From assembly GCA_023266075.1 (NCBI GenBank), contig JAHFRX010000099.1, positions 1 to 5,990 on the forward strand: 5,990 bases of DNA, in the 5' to 3' direction. A program made the position numbers and the translations under genes. Source of the DNA: Legionellaceae bacterium. GTDB taxonomy: Bacteria; Pseudomonadota; Gammaproteobacteria; Legionellales; Legionellaceae. Below the pieces are notes generated by a model, which had not been told where the DNA came from, ran no database searches, and saw nothing but the letters and a program-made list of their open reading frames with translations. This document shows positions 1-5,708 of this stretch, one piece after another; the first letter of the stretch is position 1, and each line of letters starts with the position of its first letter.

Positions 1-303
1 GTTCCTTTTGTTGGACCTGTTGTGATTGCGATTGTTTCGGTAATTGTTTGGATGCAAGGGAGTGTTGTAGGTGCGTTAATCGTGGTTGTGTGGGGAAGTG
101 TTGTGATGTTTCTAGCCGATCATTTTATTAAACCAGCGCTCATCGGCGGCGCCATCAAACTACCTTTTTTAGTCGTGTTATTTGGTATTTTAGGTGGTGT
201 TGAGACGCTTGGCCTCTTAGGATTGTTTATTGGGCCGATAGTGATGGTATTGTTTTTAACACTTTGGCAAGAAACAGAAGGTCCTGTGGGTGATTGTTCA
301 TAA
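1..303 (+). CDS. AI-2E family transporter, C-terminal part (5' end outside window)
   Basis: The reading frame is open from base 1 and ends at TAA 301-303, giving the last 100 residues of a longer protein; an in-frame GTG at 22 is internal, not a start. The fragment begins VPFVGPVV, matching the 'IPyiGP' segment of AI-2E (PerM/YdiK/TqsA-type) transporters. It continues with a hydrophobic helix, the family segment around PALIGGAIKLPFLVVLFGILGG, and the closing motif GLLGLFIGPIV followed by a last membrane helix ending LTLWQE. These are the final conserved blocks of an inner-membrane protein usually near 350 residues. Family members export small molecules (autoinducer-2 in TqsA) or exchange Na+/H+; the substrate here cannot be read from the sequence. 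Its stop lies 6 bp inside the convergent gene at 298-1059, so no separate terminator fits between them. Family assignment is firm, substrate unknown. Confidence 0.88.
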   Translation, partial: VPFVGPVVIAIVSVIVWMQGSVVGALIVVVWGSVVMFLADHFIKPALIGGAIKLPFLVVLFGILGGVETLGLLGLFIGPIVMVLFLTLWQETEGPVGDCS

Positions 304-1059
304 GTTACTCAAGAACATGTTGTAGTTGTACTTAAAGTCGGTGCTATTCTGATAATTATAAATTGCAAGATTCAGTTGTATCAGTAAATTCAGTTGTGAC
401 GGATTAATAACGAGTCCCAATCCAAATCCTATGGAAATAGGCGCTCCGATAGGATGAATTATACCGCCAGAATTGTGCTCCCAATAATTAGCGATATAAC
501 TGTTGATGAAGCCTACATCGATTTGATTAGATTTGATGGCTGAAATAATATCGTTATCTGTTTCAAAGGTTTTCACATTGCTATTTTGAATATTCATATC
601 GGTGAGTGCTATTGCATAAGCGCTGTTAGTGATAACGCCAACACGCATTTGTTGGATAGTATCAAGATTTGGCACATTATTTTGGTTCGCTTCAAGGCCA
701 ACAAATTGCGCTTGACTGGTCATATATGGGATTGAAAAATTAACATATTTTTGCATTTTTGCATTGATAACGAAATCACCAACGGCAACACCAATTTGAT
801 TATTGTCGAAAGATTTTAAGATTTCGGATCGTCTAATCGGGATATAGCTACAGGTTCTTTTCATATGTTGACAAACAGAATTCATGGTTGAAATATCGAA
901 GCCATAATATTCAGTTGAGCTAGCTTGCATGATAAAAGGCTCAGTAAAAGGCACGATGCCTACTCTTAATACAGATTCTGAGTTAGGTTGCAAGGTGGGG
1001 ACCGCATGTGCGATACAAGAAATACAGCTAATGATGAGTATTATGAAAATATTCTTCAT
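298..1059 (-). CDS. Periplasmic solute-binding protein, amino-acid ABC type (SBP_bac_3), orphan
   Basis: The 253-residue protein has a Sec signal peptide (MKNIFIILIISC..., cleavage expected after A-H-A at residue 19). The start at 1059 is preferred over the ATG at 1065 because the AGAG at 1070-1067 (- strand) is 7 nt from the former but only 1 nt from the latter; the choice changes two residues. The mature part shows the type II binding-protein plan: LRVGIVPF (31-38), YYGFDIST (51-58), a CX6C pair (C63, C70) placed like the disulfide of HisJ/LAO, VNFSIPY (106-112) and VGVITNSA (140-147). The usual TxxR motif before FSxPY reads NAKM (Met102), and the ligand-amine Asp after 'vDA' is Asn186, so an ordinary amino-acid ligand is doubtful. 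No permease or ATPase gene is adjacent. It could be a scavenging or sensing protein, or use a distant transporter. It is rich in Asn and Ile and visibly more AT-rich than its neighbours. Family is secure, ligand unknown. Confidence 0.85.
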   Translation of the reverse strand: MKNIFIILIISCISCIAHAVPTLQPNSESVLRVGIVPFTEPFIMQASSTEYYGFDISTMNSVCQHMKRTCSYIPIRRSEILKSFDNNQIGVAVGDFVINAKMQKYVNFSIPYMTSQAQFVGLEANQNNVPNLDTIQQMRVGVITNSAYAIALTDMNIQNSNVKTFETDNDIISAIKSNQIDVGFINSYIANYWEHNSGGIIHPIGAPISIGFGLGLVINPSQLNLLIQLNLAIYNYQNSTDFKYNYNMFLSNL

Positions 1060-1082
1060 GTCCATGCTCTGTAAAGTGAAAT

Positions 1083-1094
1083 CATTATATAATG
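1083..1094. promoter_or_regulatory. Palindromic divergent -10 region between the binding-protein gene and glnE
   Basis: A perfect 12-bp palindrome (CATTATATAATG) contains TATAAT on the + strand (1088-1093) and TATAAT on the - strand (1089-1084). Transcripts would start near 1100 for glnE and near 1077 for the binding-protein gene, leaving short leaders of roughly 20 nt to each start codon. No good -35 hexamer is visible at 16-18 bp on either side, so these would be weak or activator-dependent promoters. The site is inferred from sequence only. Confidence 0.5.
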
Positions 1095-1109
1095 GTATAG
1101 CACAATAAT

Positions 1110-1114
1110 GGAGA
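1110..1114 (+). promoter_or_regulatory. glnE ribosome binding site
   Basis: GGAGA lies 9 nt before the ATG at 1124 and supports that start. A second in-frame ATG follows directly at 1127. The ATG at 1108 is out of frame with glnE. Confidence 0.6.
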
Positions 1115-1123
1115 AATTATCGG

Positions 1124-3814
1124 ATGATGATTTCAGAAGCCGTTGTAAAACGTGCGGCGCAACAACTGATTGAAATGAGTGATTATGCGGCAAGACATCA
1201 GCAATTGCTTCATACATTAGTAGAAACAAAGGCATGGATGCATGCATTTTCCTTTACAATGTATTTACAAGAGCTTGAGGTGTTGCATAGACAGCCTGTA
1301 GAAATGTTGGCGGTCTTACTTAGAAAATTTCGGCATCAACATTTGTTGAGATTATTGTTAAGAGAGTTTGTTGGTCTTGCAACGACTGAGGAAACAATGC
1401 GATCGTGGTCTGATGTTGCCGATGCATTGATTGTGACAACACTGAAGTGTTGTCACAATTGGTGTATTTCTTTGCATGGTGAACCTTTGGATAGTCGGAG
1501 GCGCTCAGTGCGATTGTATCCTGTAGCACTTGGAAAACTTGGTGGGCAAGAGCTTAATTTTTCGTCTGATATTGATCTTTTTTTTATTTATGATGAGACG
1601 GGACAGACTGCTGGCCCTGCAGTGATTACAAACGAAGAGTATTTTATAAAAGTCATTAAAAAATTTATTTATTTATTTCAAAATAGTTCAAATGACGGGT
1701 TTGTTTTTCGCGTTGATTTACGTTTGCGCCCTTTTGGCGCAAGTAGCGCGCTTGCAATGAGTGTTGCTGCAACAGAGGTATATTATCAGGAACAGGGACG
1801 TGATTGGGAACGATACGCGATGGTGAAAGCGCGTTTCATCGGTGATGATGCTGATTTTTTATTAAAGCGCTTTATTACGCCTTTTGTTTATCGGAAATAC
1901 GTTGATTTTAGTGTAATAGAGTCTTTACGTAGTATGAAAATGTTGATTGAGCGGGAGCTTATTTTAAATCCGTTACTTGATGATATTAAAAGAGGAATGG
2001 GTGGTATTCGAGAAATTGAATTTATTATTCAATGCTTTCAGTTGATTCGTGGCGGGCGCATGAAGCGTTTACAAATACCTTGTGCGATGCGAGCTTTAGA
2101 GGTTTTAGGTAGCGAAAAGTTATTGAGGTGGTCTTTTGTATTGAAAGAAGCCTACTTATTTTATCGAAAACTTGAAAATGCATTACAAACCTTTGCAGAT
2201 AGACAAACACATACGCTTCCCCAAGAGGATAGGGTGAGCGCTTATGTGTTATTGATGCTGAAGTATGATTCTCATGCGCAGTTTATTAAAAAAATAAAGC
2301 AGTATCAGCGTATTGTGCGGCATTTATTTTGTCGAATGTTGGGAGAAAAAAAAGAGGCTGATGGTGAGCAACAAGTGTTGGCGAGCCACTTACTGACGCA
2401 AATTTGGAAAGGGCATATTGAAACGACGATGGCGGTGAATGCGCTTAAAAACCAAGGTATTTCTCATGCGGAACAATGTTATTATTTGATACATGTATTT
2501 CGACATTCGCCGAAGTGTCGTCGACTATCTCAGGTCGTACGTTTACGTTTGGACCGCTTGATGATTCGATTTTTGGAAGCATTGGCGGCATCAAATCCTA
2601 CAACATCTGCGCTATCTTCTATGTTTCAGTTGTTTGATGTTATTGTAAACAGAAGCGTTTATTTAGCGCTACTAACAGAAAATGATCGTGCGTTACATAC
2701 GATAATGTACTGGTTCCAAAAAAGTCCATTGATTGCAAATTGGGTCGTGTCGAATCCATTTTTATTAGATACGTTGATTTTCCGTGATGAGCGTTGGCAG
2801 CCATTGACACGTGCTGAGTTGAAAGTTGTTTTACAGCAACATTTATCAAATTCAATTGATAAGGAGATTCAAGCAGAGTTATTAAGAGAGTTTAAGCTCA
2901 TCTATTGGTTACAAATAGCGTGTACTGAATTAAGTGAGCGATGTACGTCAATAGACGCTTCTCGGTTTTTGTCAAATTTGGCAGAAGTCATTGTTTTAGC
3001 GGTTGTTGATTTAGCAAGCGCGGCTTTAAGCGATAAGTATCCTGAAGTGAGCCTGATTAGATCTCAGTTTTCTTTGCTTGCTTATGGCAAGTTGGGAAGT
3101 AAAGAAATGAGCTATCATTCGGATTTAGATCTTGTGTTTTTACACGACGTATTACCTGTTGAAGAAAAATTAGTGATTCGATTGACTCAAAAAGTGCTTT
3201 ATATGCTCACAACACGCTCTCGTGCCGGCATACTTTATCCTACTGATACACGCTTAAGGCCTTCTGGCTCATCAGGTCTTTTGGTGAGTAGTGCTTCGGC
3301 GTTTGTAGAATATCAATCTGTACATGCATGGACATGGGAACATCAAGCACTTTTAAAAGCACGCGTTTTGCTGGGCAGTAAGATATTGAAACAGCAGTTT
3401 TTTGATTTAAAAAAGATTATTTTTTCGAGGATTCTTGATAAATGGGAGACGTTTGATGAAATACATGCAATGCGTATTAAAATGAAACAGCATCATGTCT
3501 GTGAAGAGCCCCATGCTATGAAGTATCATCCGGGAGGGTTATTAGATTTAGAGTTTTTAGTTCAGTTCCTTGTACTTACGACACCTCACGCCGTTTGGCG
3601 TCGTGTGACGCATATTGGGCGACAGCTTTTGCATTTGCAAGCATTGGGTGTTTTTCAGGGTGAGCAGTATCATGATTTAAAAAAAGCGTATGAGGCTTTT
3701 CATCACGTGTTGCATCAAGAAGCACTCAACTCGGTAGTAAGATGTTCTGTTGAGGCGATACATTATGATAGCGTGCAAGCGATTTATGCGATGAAGACAC
3801 CCGTTAAGTCATAG
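1124..3814 (+). CDS. glnE: Bifunctional glutamine synthetase adenylyltransferase / adenylyl-removing enzyme GlnE
   Basis: The 896-residue cytoplasmic enzyme attaches AMP to, and removes it from, a tyrosine of glutamine synthetase, switching it off when nitrogen is plentiful; PII (GlnB) and glutamine choose the direction. Both nucleotidyltransferase domains are present. The N-terminal adenylyl-removing domain has GGQELNFSSDIDL with D149 and D151, FRVDLRLRPFG with D198, YYQEQGRDWERYAMVKAR (220-237) and GGIREIEFIIQ (293-303). The C-terminal adenylylating domain has YGKLGSKEMSYHSDLDL with D667 and D669, YPTDTRLRPSG with D708, WTWEHQALLKAR (736-747) and GGLLDLEFLVQ (804-814). A helical regulatory linker lies between them. 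Length is near the E. coli 946; the N-terminus is shorter and the loop after FLHD (671-674) is reduced. In the first domain the family loop G-(E/D)-SGPL reads GASSAL (205-210). Its 3' end overlaps rimO by 31 bp. glnB and glnA are not in the window. Confidence 0.97.
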   Translation: MMISEAVVKRAAQQLIEMSDYAARHQQLLHTLVETKAWMHAFSFTMYLQELEVLHRQPVEMLAVLLRKFRHQHLLRLLLREFVGLATTEETMRSWSDVADALIVTTLKCCHNWCISLHGEPLDSRRRSVRLYPVALGKLGGQELNFSSDIDLFFIYDETGQTAGPAVITNEEYFIKVIKKFIYLFQNSSNDGFVFRVDLRLRPFGASSALAMSVAATEVYYQEQGRDWERYAMVKARFIGDDADFLLKRFITPFVYRKYVDFSVIESLRSMKMLIERELILNPLLDDIKRGMGGIREIEFIIQCFQLIRGGRMKRLQIPCAMRALEVLGSEKLLRWSFVLKEAYLFYRKLENALQTFADRQTHTLPQEDRVSAYVLLMLKYDSHAQFIKKIKQYQRIVRHLFCRMLGEKKEADGEQQVLASHLLTQIWKGHIETTMAVNALKNQGISHAEQCYYLIHVFRHSPKCRRLSQVVRLRLDRLMIRFLEALAASNPTTSALSSMFQLFDVIVNRSVYLALLTENDRALHTIMYWFQKSPLIANWVVSNPFLLDTLIFRDERWQPLTRAELKVVLQQHLSNSIDKEIQAELLREFKLIYWLQIACTELSERCTSIDASRFLSNLAEVIVLAVVDLASAALSDKYPEVSLIRSQFSLLAYGKLGSKEMSYHSDLDLVFLHDVLPVEEKLVIRLTQKVLYMLTTRSRAGILYPTDTRLRPSGSSGLLVSSASAFVEYQSVHAWTWEHQALLKARVLLGSKILKQQFFDLKKIIFSRILDKWETFDEIHAMRIKMKQHHVCEEPHAMKYHPGGLLDLEFLVQFLVLTTPHAVWRRVTHIGRQLLHLQALGVFQGEQYHDLKKAYEAFHHVLHQEALNSVVRCSVEAIHYDSVQAIYAMKTPVKS
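1430..1459. repeat. Perfect 14-bp inverted repeat inside glnE
   Basis: The arms ATTGTGACAACACT (1430-1443) and AGTGTTGTCACAAT (1446-1459) are exact reverse complements around the 2-base centre GA. It covers glnE codons for about residues 103-112 (IVTTLKCCHN). Aligned by eye with E. coli GlnE this stretch shows no insertion, so the repeat is built from normal coding positions. In RNA it would form a stem of up to about 13 bp with a small loop. No T-run follows on either strand, so it is not a rho-independent terminator. The outer TGTGA...TCACA resembles CRP half-sites but the gap is 16 bp instead of 6. Confidence 0.9.
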
Positions 3815-5094
3815 TCATCGCTACTTTCAATATGGACATCTGCACGCATTCCGGTCTCGATGTCTTGTCGATATGGTAAATAGACTACGCCATCAATTTC
3901 TGGAGCATCTCCTTTAGTTCTAGCGATAATTTGATCTGTGTTGACGGTATCAATAAGTACAGTTTGCGTTGTGCCTATTTTGTTTTTAAGGCATGCGCGA
4001 CTAATTTTAGCTTGTGTTTGCATAAATCTATCATATCGTTCTTGCTTGATTGCATCGGGCACCGGTGATTCAAGCGAGTTGGCTTTTGCGCCGTTGACCG
4101 GTGAGTATTGAAAGCAACCAACGCGGTCTAGTTTGGCCTCTCCGAGAAAAGCTAATAACGCTTCAAATTCATCTTCTGTTTCACCAGGAAATCCTACAAT
4201 GAATGTAGAGCGTAAGGTGATGGATGGACAAATTTCACGCCAATACTGAATGCGTTGAAGTGTGTTTTCACGATTTGCAGGGCGTTTCATCGCTTTTAGA
4301 ACACGTGTGCTTGCGTGTTGTAATGGGATATCAAGATAAGGCAAGATATACCCTTTTTCCATGAGTGGAATAATGTCATCAACATGCGGATAAGGGTAGA
4401 CATAGTGTAAGCGTACCCAGATGCCTAATTCGCCTAATGCTTCGCATAAATCATAAAATTGTGTTTTATATGTTTTCTGATTCCAAGTGATGGGTGCAAA
4501 ACGCGTATCGATGCCATAGGCACTTGTGTCTTGTGAGATGACTAGAAGTTCTTGAACGCCAGCCTTCTTAAGATGGGTCGCTTCCGTCAGTAACTGGGTC
4601 ATGCTGTAGCTTTGTAGTTTGCCGCGCATCGTTGGGATGATGCAAAAAGTACATTTTTGATTACAACCCTCAGAAATTTTCAGATAAGCATAGTGCCTCG
4701 GTGTTAATTTGATACCAGCAGGAGGAATCAGCGCTGTGAAGGGATCTTTCGGTGGTGGTAAGTGGCGATGAACTGCTCGTACAACTTCTTCATAAGCATG
4801 CGCTCCACTGATATGTAAGACATCAGGGCATGCTTCGCGAATTAAATCAGCTTTAGCACCGAGGCAGCCTGTGACAATAACGCGCCCATTTTCTTGCATG
4901 GCTTCTCGAATCGTGTTTAAAGACTCTTCGATGGCCGTATCAATAAAGCCGCACGTGTTAATGACGACGACACCCGCATCCTGATATGTCGACACCAATT
5001 CATATCCTTGGGCGCGCAGTTGAGTAATAATACGCTCCGAGTCAACTAATGCTTTGGGGCAACCTAAACTCACAAAACCAACACGATGATTCAT
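3784..5094 (-). CDS. rimO: Ribosomal protein S12 (Asp) methylthiotransferase RimO
   Basis: The 436-residue radical-SAM enzyme adds a methylthio group to the beta-carbon of a conserved aspartate (Asp88/89) of ribosomal protein S12. The N-terminal UPF0004 domain carries the auxiliary 4Fe-4S cysteines C12 (VSLGCPK), C48 (NTCGF) and C77 (TGCLGAK). The radical-SAM core follows, with CX3CX2C at C144, C148 and C151 (ISEGCNQKCTFC), then RLHYVYPYPH (228-237), LPYLDIPLQH (251-260) and RSTFIVGFPGETE (295-307). A TRAM RNA/protein-binding domain occupies about 370-436 and includes DAPEIDGVVYL. The signatures LTPRHYAYLKISEGCN and DIPLQHAS fit RimO rather than MiaB. E. coli RimO is 441 residues. Residue 15 is Ala where the motif GCPKNLVDSE has Asn. 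The start sits just before VGFVSLGC, as expected, but no Shine-Dalgarno sequence precedes it. It is convergent with glnE and divergent from the pair at 5254-5990. Confidence 0.97.
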   Translation of the reverse strand: MNHRVGFVSLGCPKALVDSERIITQLRAQGYELVSTYQDAGVVVINTCGFIDTAIEESLNTIREAMQENGRVIVTGCLGAKADLIREACPDVLHISGAHAYEEVVRAVHRHLPPPKDPFTALIPPAGIKLTPRHYAYLKISEGCNQKCTFCIIPTMRGKLQSYSMTQLLTEATHLKKAGVQELLVISQDTSAYGIDTRFAPITWNQKTYKTQFYDLCEALGELGIWVRLHYVYPYPHVDDIIPLMEKGYILPYLDIPLQHASTRVLKAMKRPANRENTLQRIQYWREICPSITLRSTFIVGFPGETEDEFEALLAFLGEAKLDRVGCFQYSPVNGAKANSLESPVPDAIKQERYDRFMQTQAKISRACLKNKIGTTQTVLIDTVNTDQIIARTKGDAPEIDGVVYLPYRQDIETGMRADVHIESSDDYDLTGVFIA

Positions 5095-5126
5095 TTAAAT
5101 ACAAATATTGTTAAAAAAGTGTGCTA

Positions 5127-5132
5127 ATTATA
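5127..5132 (-). promoter_or_regulatory. Probable rimO -10 box
   Basis: The - strand reads TATAAT at 5132-5127, a perfect sigma70-type -10 hexamer about 33 nt upstream of the rimO ATG. At 17 bp spacing the -35 position reads TAGATC, a poor match to TTGACA. A start near 5120 would leave a leader of about 26 nt that is AT-rich and lacks a recognisable ribosome binding site. Confidence 0.45.
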
Positions 5133-5156
5133 CTGTAAATTTAAAAGCGGATCTAT

Positions 5157-5178
5157 GGCCTCTTTAGGCCTCTTTAGG
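5157..5178. repeat. 10-bp tandem duplication, intergenic
   Basis: GGCCTCTTTA occurs twice head to tail at 5157-5166 and 5167-5176, followed by another GG. It lies in the divergent region between rimO and the membrane-protein gene, upstream of both proposed promoters. It is probably a small slippage duplication; a double binding site is possible but unsupported. Confidence 0.7.
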
Positions 5179-5188
5179 ATTTACCAGC

Positions 5189-5217
5189 TTGGAAAGTAAA
5201 TGAGAATCTGTTAATGT
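5189..5217 (+). promoter_or_regulatory. Possible promoter for the membrane-protein operon
   Basis: TTGGAA (5189-5194) could serve as -35. After a 17-bp spacer ending in an extended -10 TG (5209-5210) comes the weak hexamer TAATGT (5212-5217). The predicted start would fall in or just after the dyad at 5214-5229. This is a marginal match, listed because no better promoter is visible before the gene at 5254. Confidence 0.25.
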
Positions 5218-5229
5218 TCAAAAGAACAT
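5214..5229. promoter_or_regulatory. 16-bp dyad, possible operator
   Basis: ATGTTC (5214-5219) and GAACAT (5224-5229) are exact inverted copies around AAAA. The dyad is 24 bp upstream of the preferred start at 5254 and overlaps the possible -10/+1 region, a typical place for a repressor site. No T-run follows on either strand, so a terminator is unlikely. The GTTC-N4-GAAC order is the reverse of the Gram-positive LexA box. The binding protein is unknown. Confidence 0.35.
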
Positions 5230-5253
5230 GGAATCTTGACATCTGGGGGCGCG

Positions 5254-5697
5254 ATGGATCGTGAAGATAAGTTTTTTGTGCTAAGTTTGCTGTCGCTCGC
5301 GGTGAGCCTGTTTTTGTTTCCGTTGGCGTTATATTTATTACCTCAAGCGTGGTTAGGTTGGGTGTATCATATGCCAGATTTTATCACCGCATTTTCAGAA
5401 TATGTACAATTATCTTGGGGTGTGTCGGAAGACGGTGCGTTGTGGGTTGTTGTGAGCATCTTGTTTTTTTGGGGCGTTATTTTTTCATTCATTGCTTATT
5501 ATGCTGCACGGCAAGTGCGTGTCGATCACAAGAAGAAGGTACCGCACGAAAGCGTCAATGAAGCGGGAGTGCGTTTGAAACAAGCGAAACAAAACCGGCG
5601 TGCAATACTGTCTTCGCTCGTTAAACTTGCTGTAATTATATTTATGGTTTTTGTGATTTCTGACATCATGCAATGGGCGATGGCTGTTGCGACGTAA
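5254..5697 (+). CDS. Uncharacterised three-helix membrane protein
   Basis: I do not recognise this 147-residue protein. Three membrane helices are evident, at about residues 8-30 (FVLSLLSLAVSLFLFPLAL), 62-84 (ALWVVVSILFFWGVIFSFIAYY) and 118-141 (AILSSLVKLAVIIFMVF). The loop between helices 1 and 2 (about 31-61) contains several aromatic residues. A basic 31-residue stretch (86-116, with RQVRVDHKKK and KQAKQNRR) precedes helix 3 and is probably cytoplasmic by the positive-inside rule, which would put the N-terminus outside or require a different topology. ATG 5254 is preferred to the in-frame TTG at 5236, although its only ribosome-binding candidate is GGGGG 4 nt upstream. The stop codon runs directly into the ribosome binding site of the next gene, so the two are surely cotranscribed and may act together at the inner membrane. 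It is a real gene by length, hydrophobic pattern and operon position. Confidence 0.8.
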   Translation: MDREDKFFVLSLLSLAVSLFLFPLALYLLPQAWLGWVYHMPDFITAFSEYVQLSWGVSEDGALWVVVSILFFWGVIFSFIAYYAARQVRVDHKKKVPHESVNEAGVRLKQAKQNRRAILSSLVKLAVIIFMVFVISDIMQWAMAVAT

Positions 5698-5701
5698 GGA
5701 G
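5696..5701 (+). promoter_or_regulatory. Strong ribosome binding site of the 5709 gene
   Basis: AAGGAG overlaps the TAA stop of the upstream gene and lies 7 nt before ATG 5709. This is the best Shine-Dalgarno match in the window, suggests translational coupling, and fixes the downstream start. Confidence 0.85.
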
Positions 5702-5708
5702 ATGAGTC

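Noticed and set aside
298..1065. Lipoprotein reading of the binding protein via a lipobox-like I-I-S-C
   Set aside because: The hydrophobic stretch before that Cys is only about 7 residues; the A-H-A signal-peptidase I site a few residues later fits better.
1056..1247. Open frame of 63 codons on the - strand across the glnE start
   Set aside because: It overlaps the conserved start of glnE and the upstream promoter region, has no recognisable domain and no ribosome binding site.
1432..1457. CRP-type operator in glnE
   Set aside because: The TGTGA and TCACA halves are 16 bp apart instead of 6, and the site is about 300 bp inside the gene.
1578..1585. T8 tract beside the catalytic motif of glnE, and A8 at 2346-2353, considered as phase-variation switches
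   Set aside because: Both tracts are in frame, short, and normal for an AT-rich genome; nothing suggests programmed slippage.
2015..2033. 7-bp inverted repeat ATTGAAT/ATTCAAT with a 5-bp spacer
   Set aside because: It lies in the conserved GGIREIEFIIQ codons of glnE; an AT-rich repeat this short is expected by chance.
3588..3601. ACGCC/GGCGT stem near the end of glnE, considered as a terminator
   Set aside because: Only 5 bp, well inside the coding sequence, and no T-run follows.
5228..5239. Mini-ORF ATG GAA TCT TGA as a leader peptide
   Set aside because: Three codons, no ribosome binding site, no attenuator structure downstream.
5236..5241. Perfect TTGACA as a -35 box for the 5254 gene
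   Set aside because: No -10 hexamer lies 16-18 bp downstream, and a transcript from here would begin inside the coding sequence.
5349..5561. Cys-rich 70-codon frame inside the membrane-protein gene
   Set aside because: It is an out-of-frame shadow of the well-supported gene at 5254-5697; its Cys richness comes from reading TGT and TGC across hydrophobic codons.
5485..5673. 62-codon - strand frame opposite the membrane-protein gene
   Set aside because: Antisense shadow with no motif and no separate promoter or ribosome binding site.
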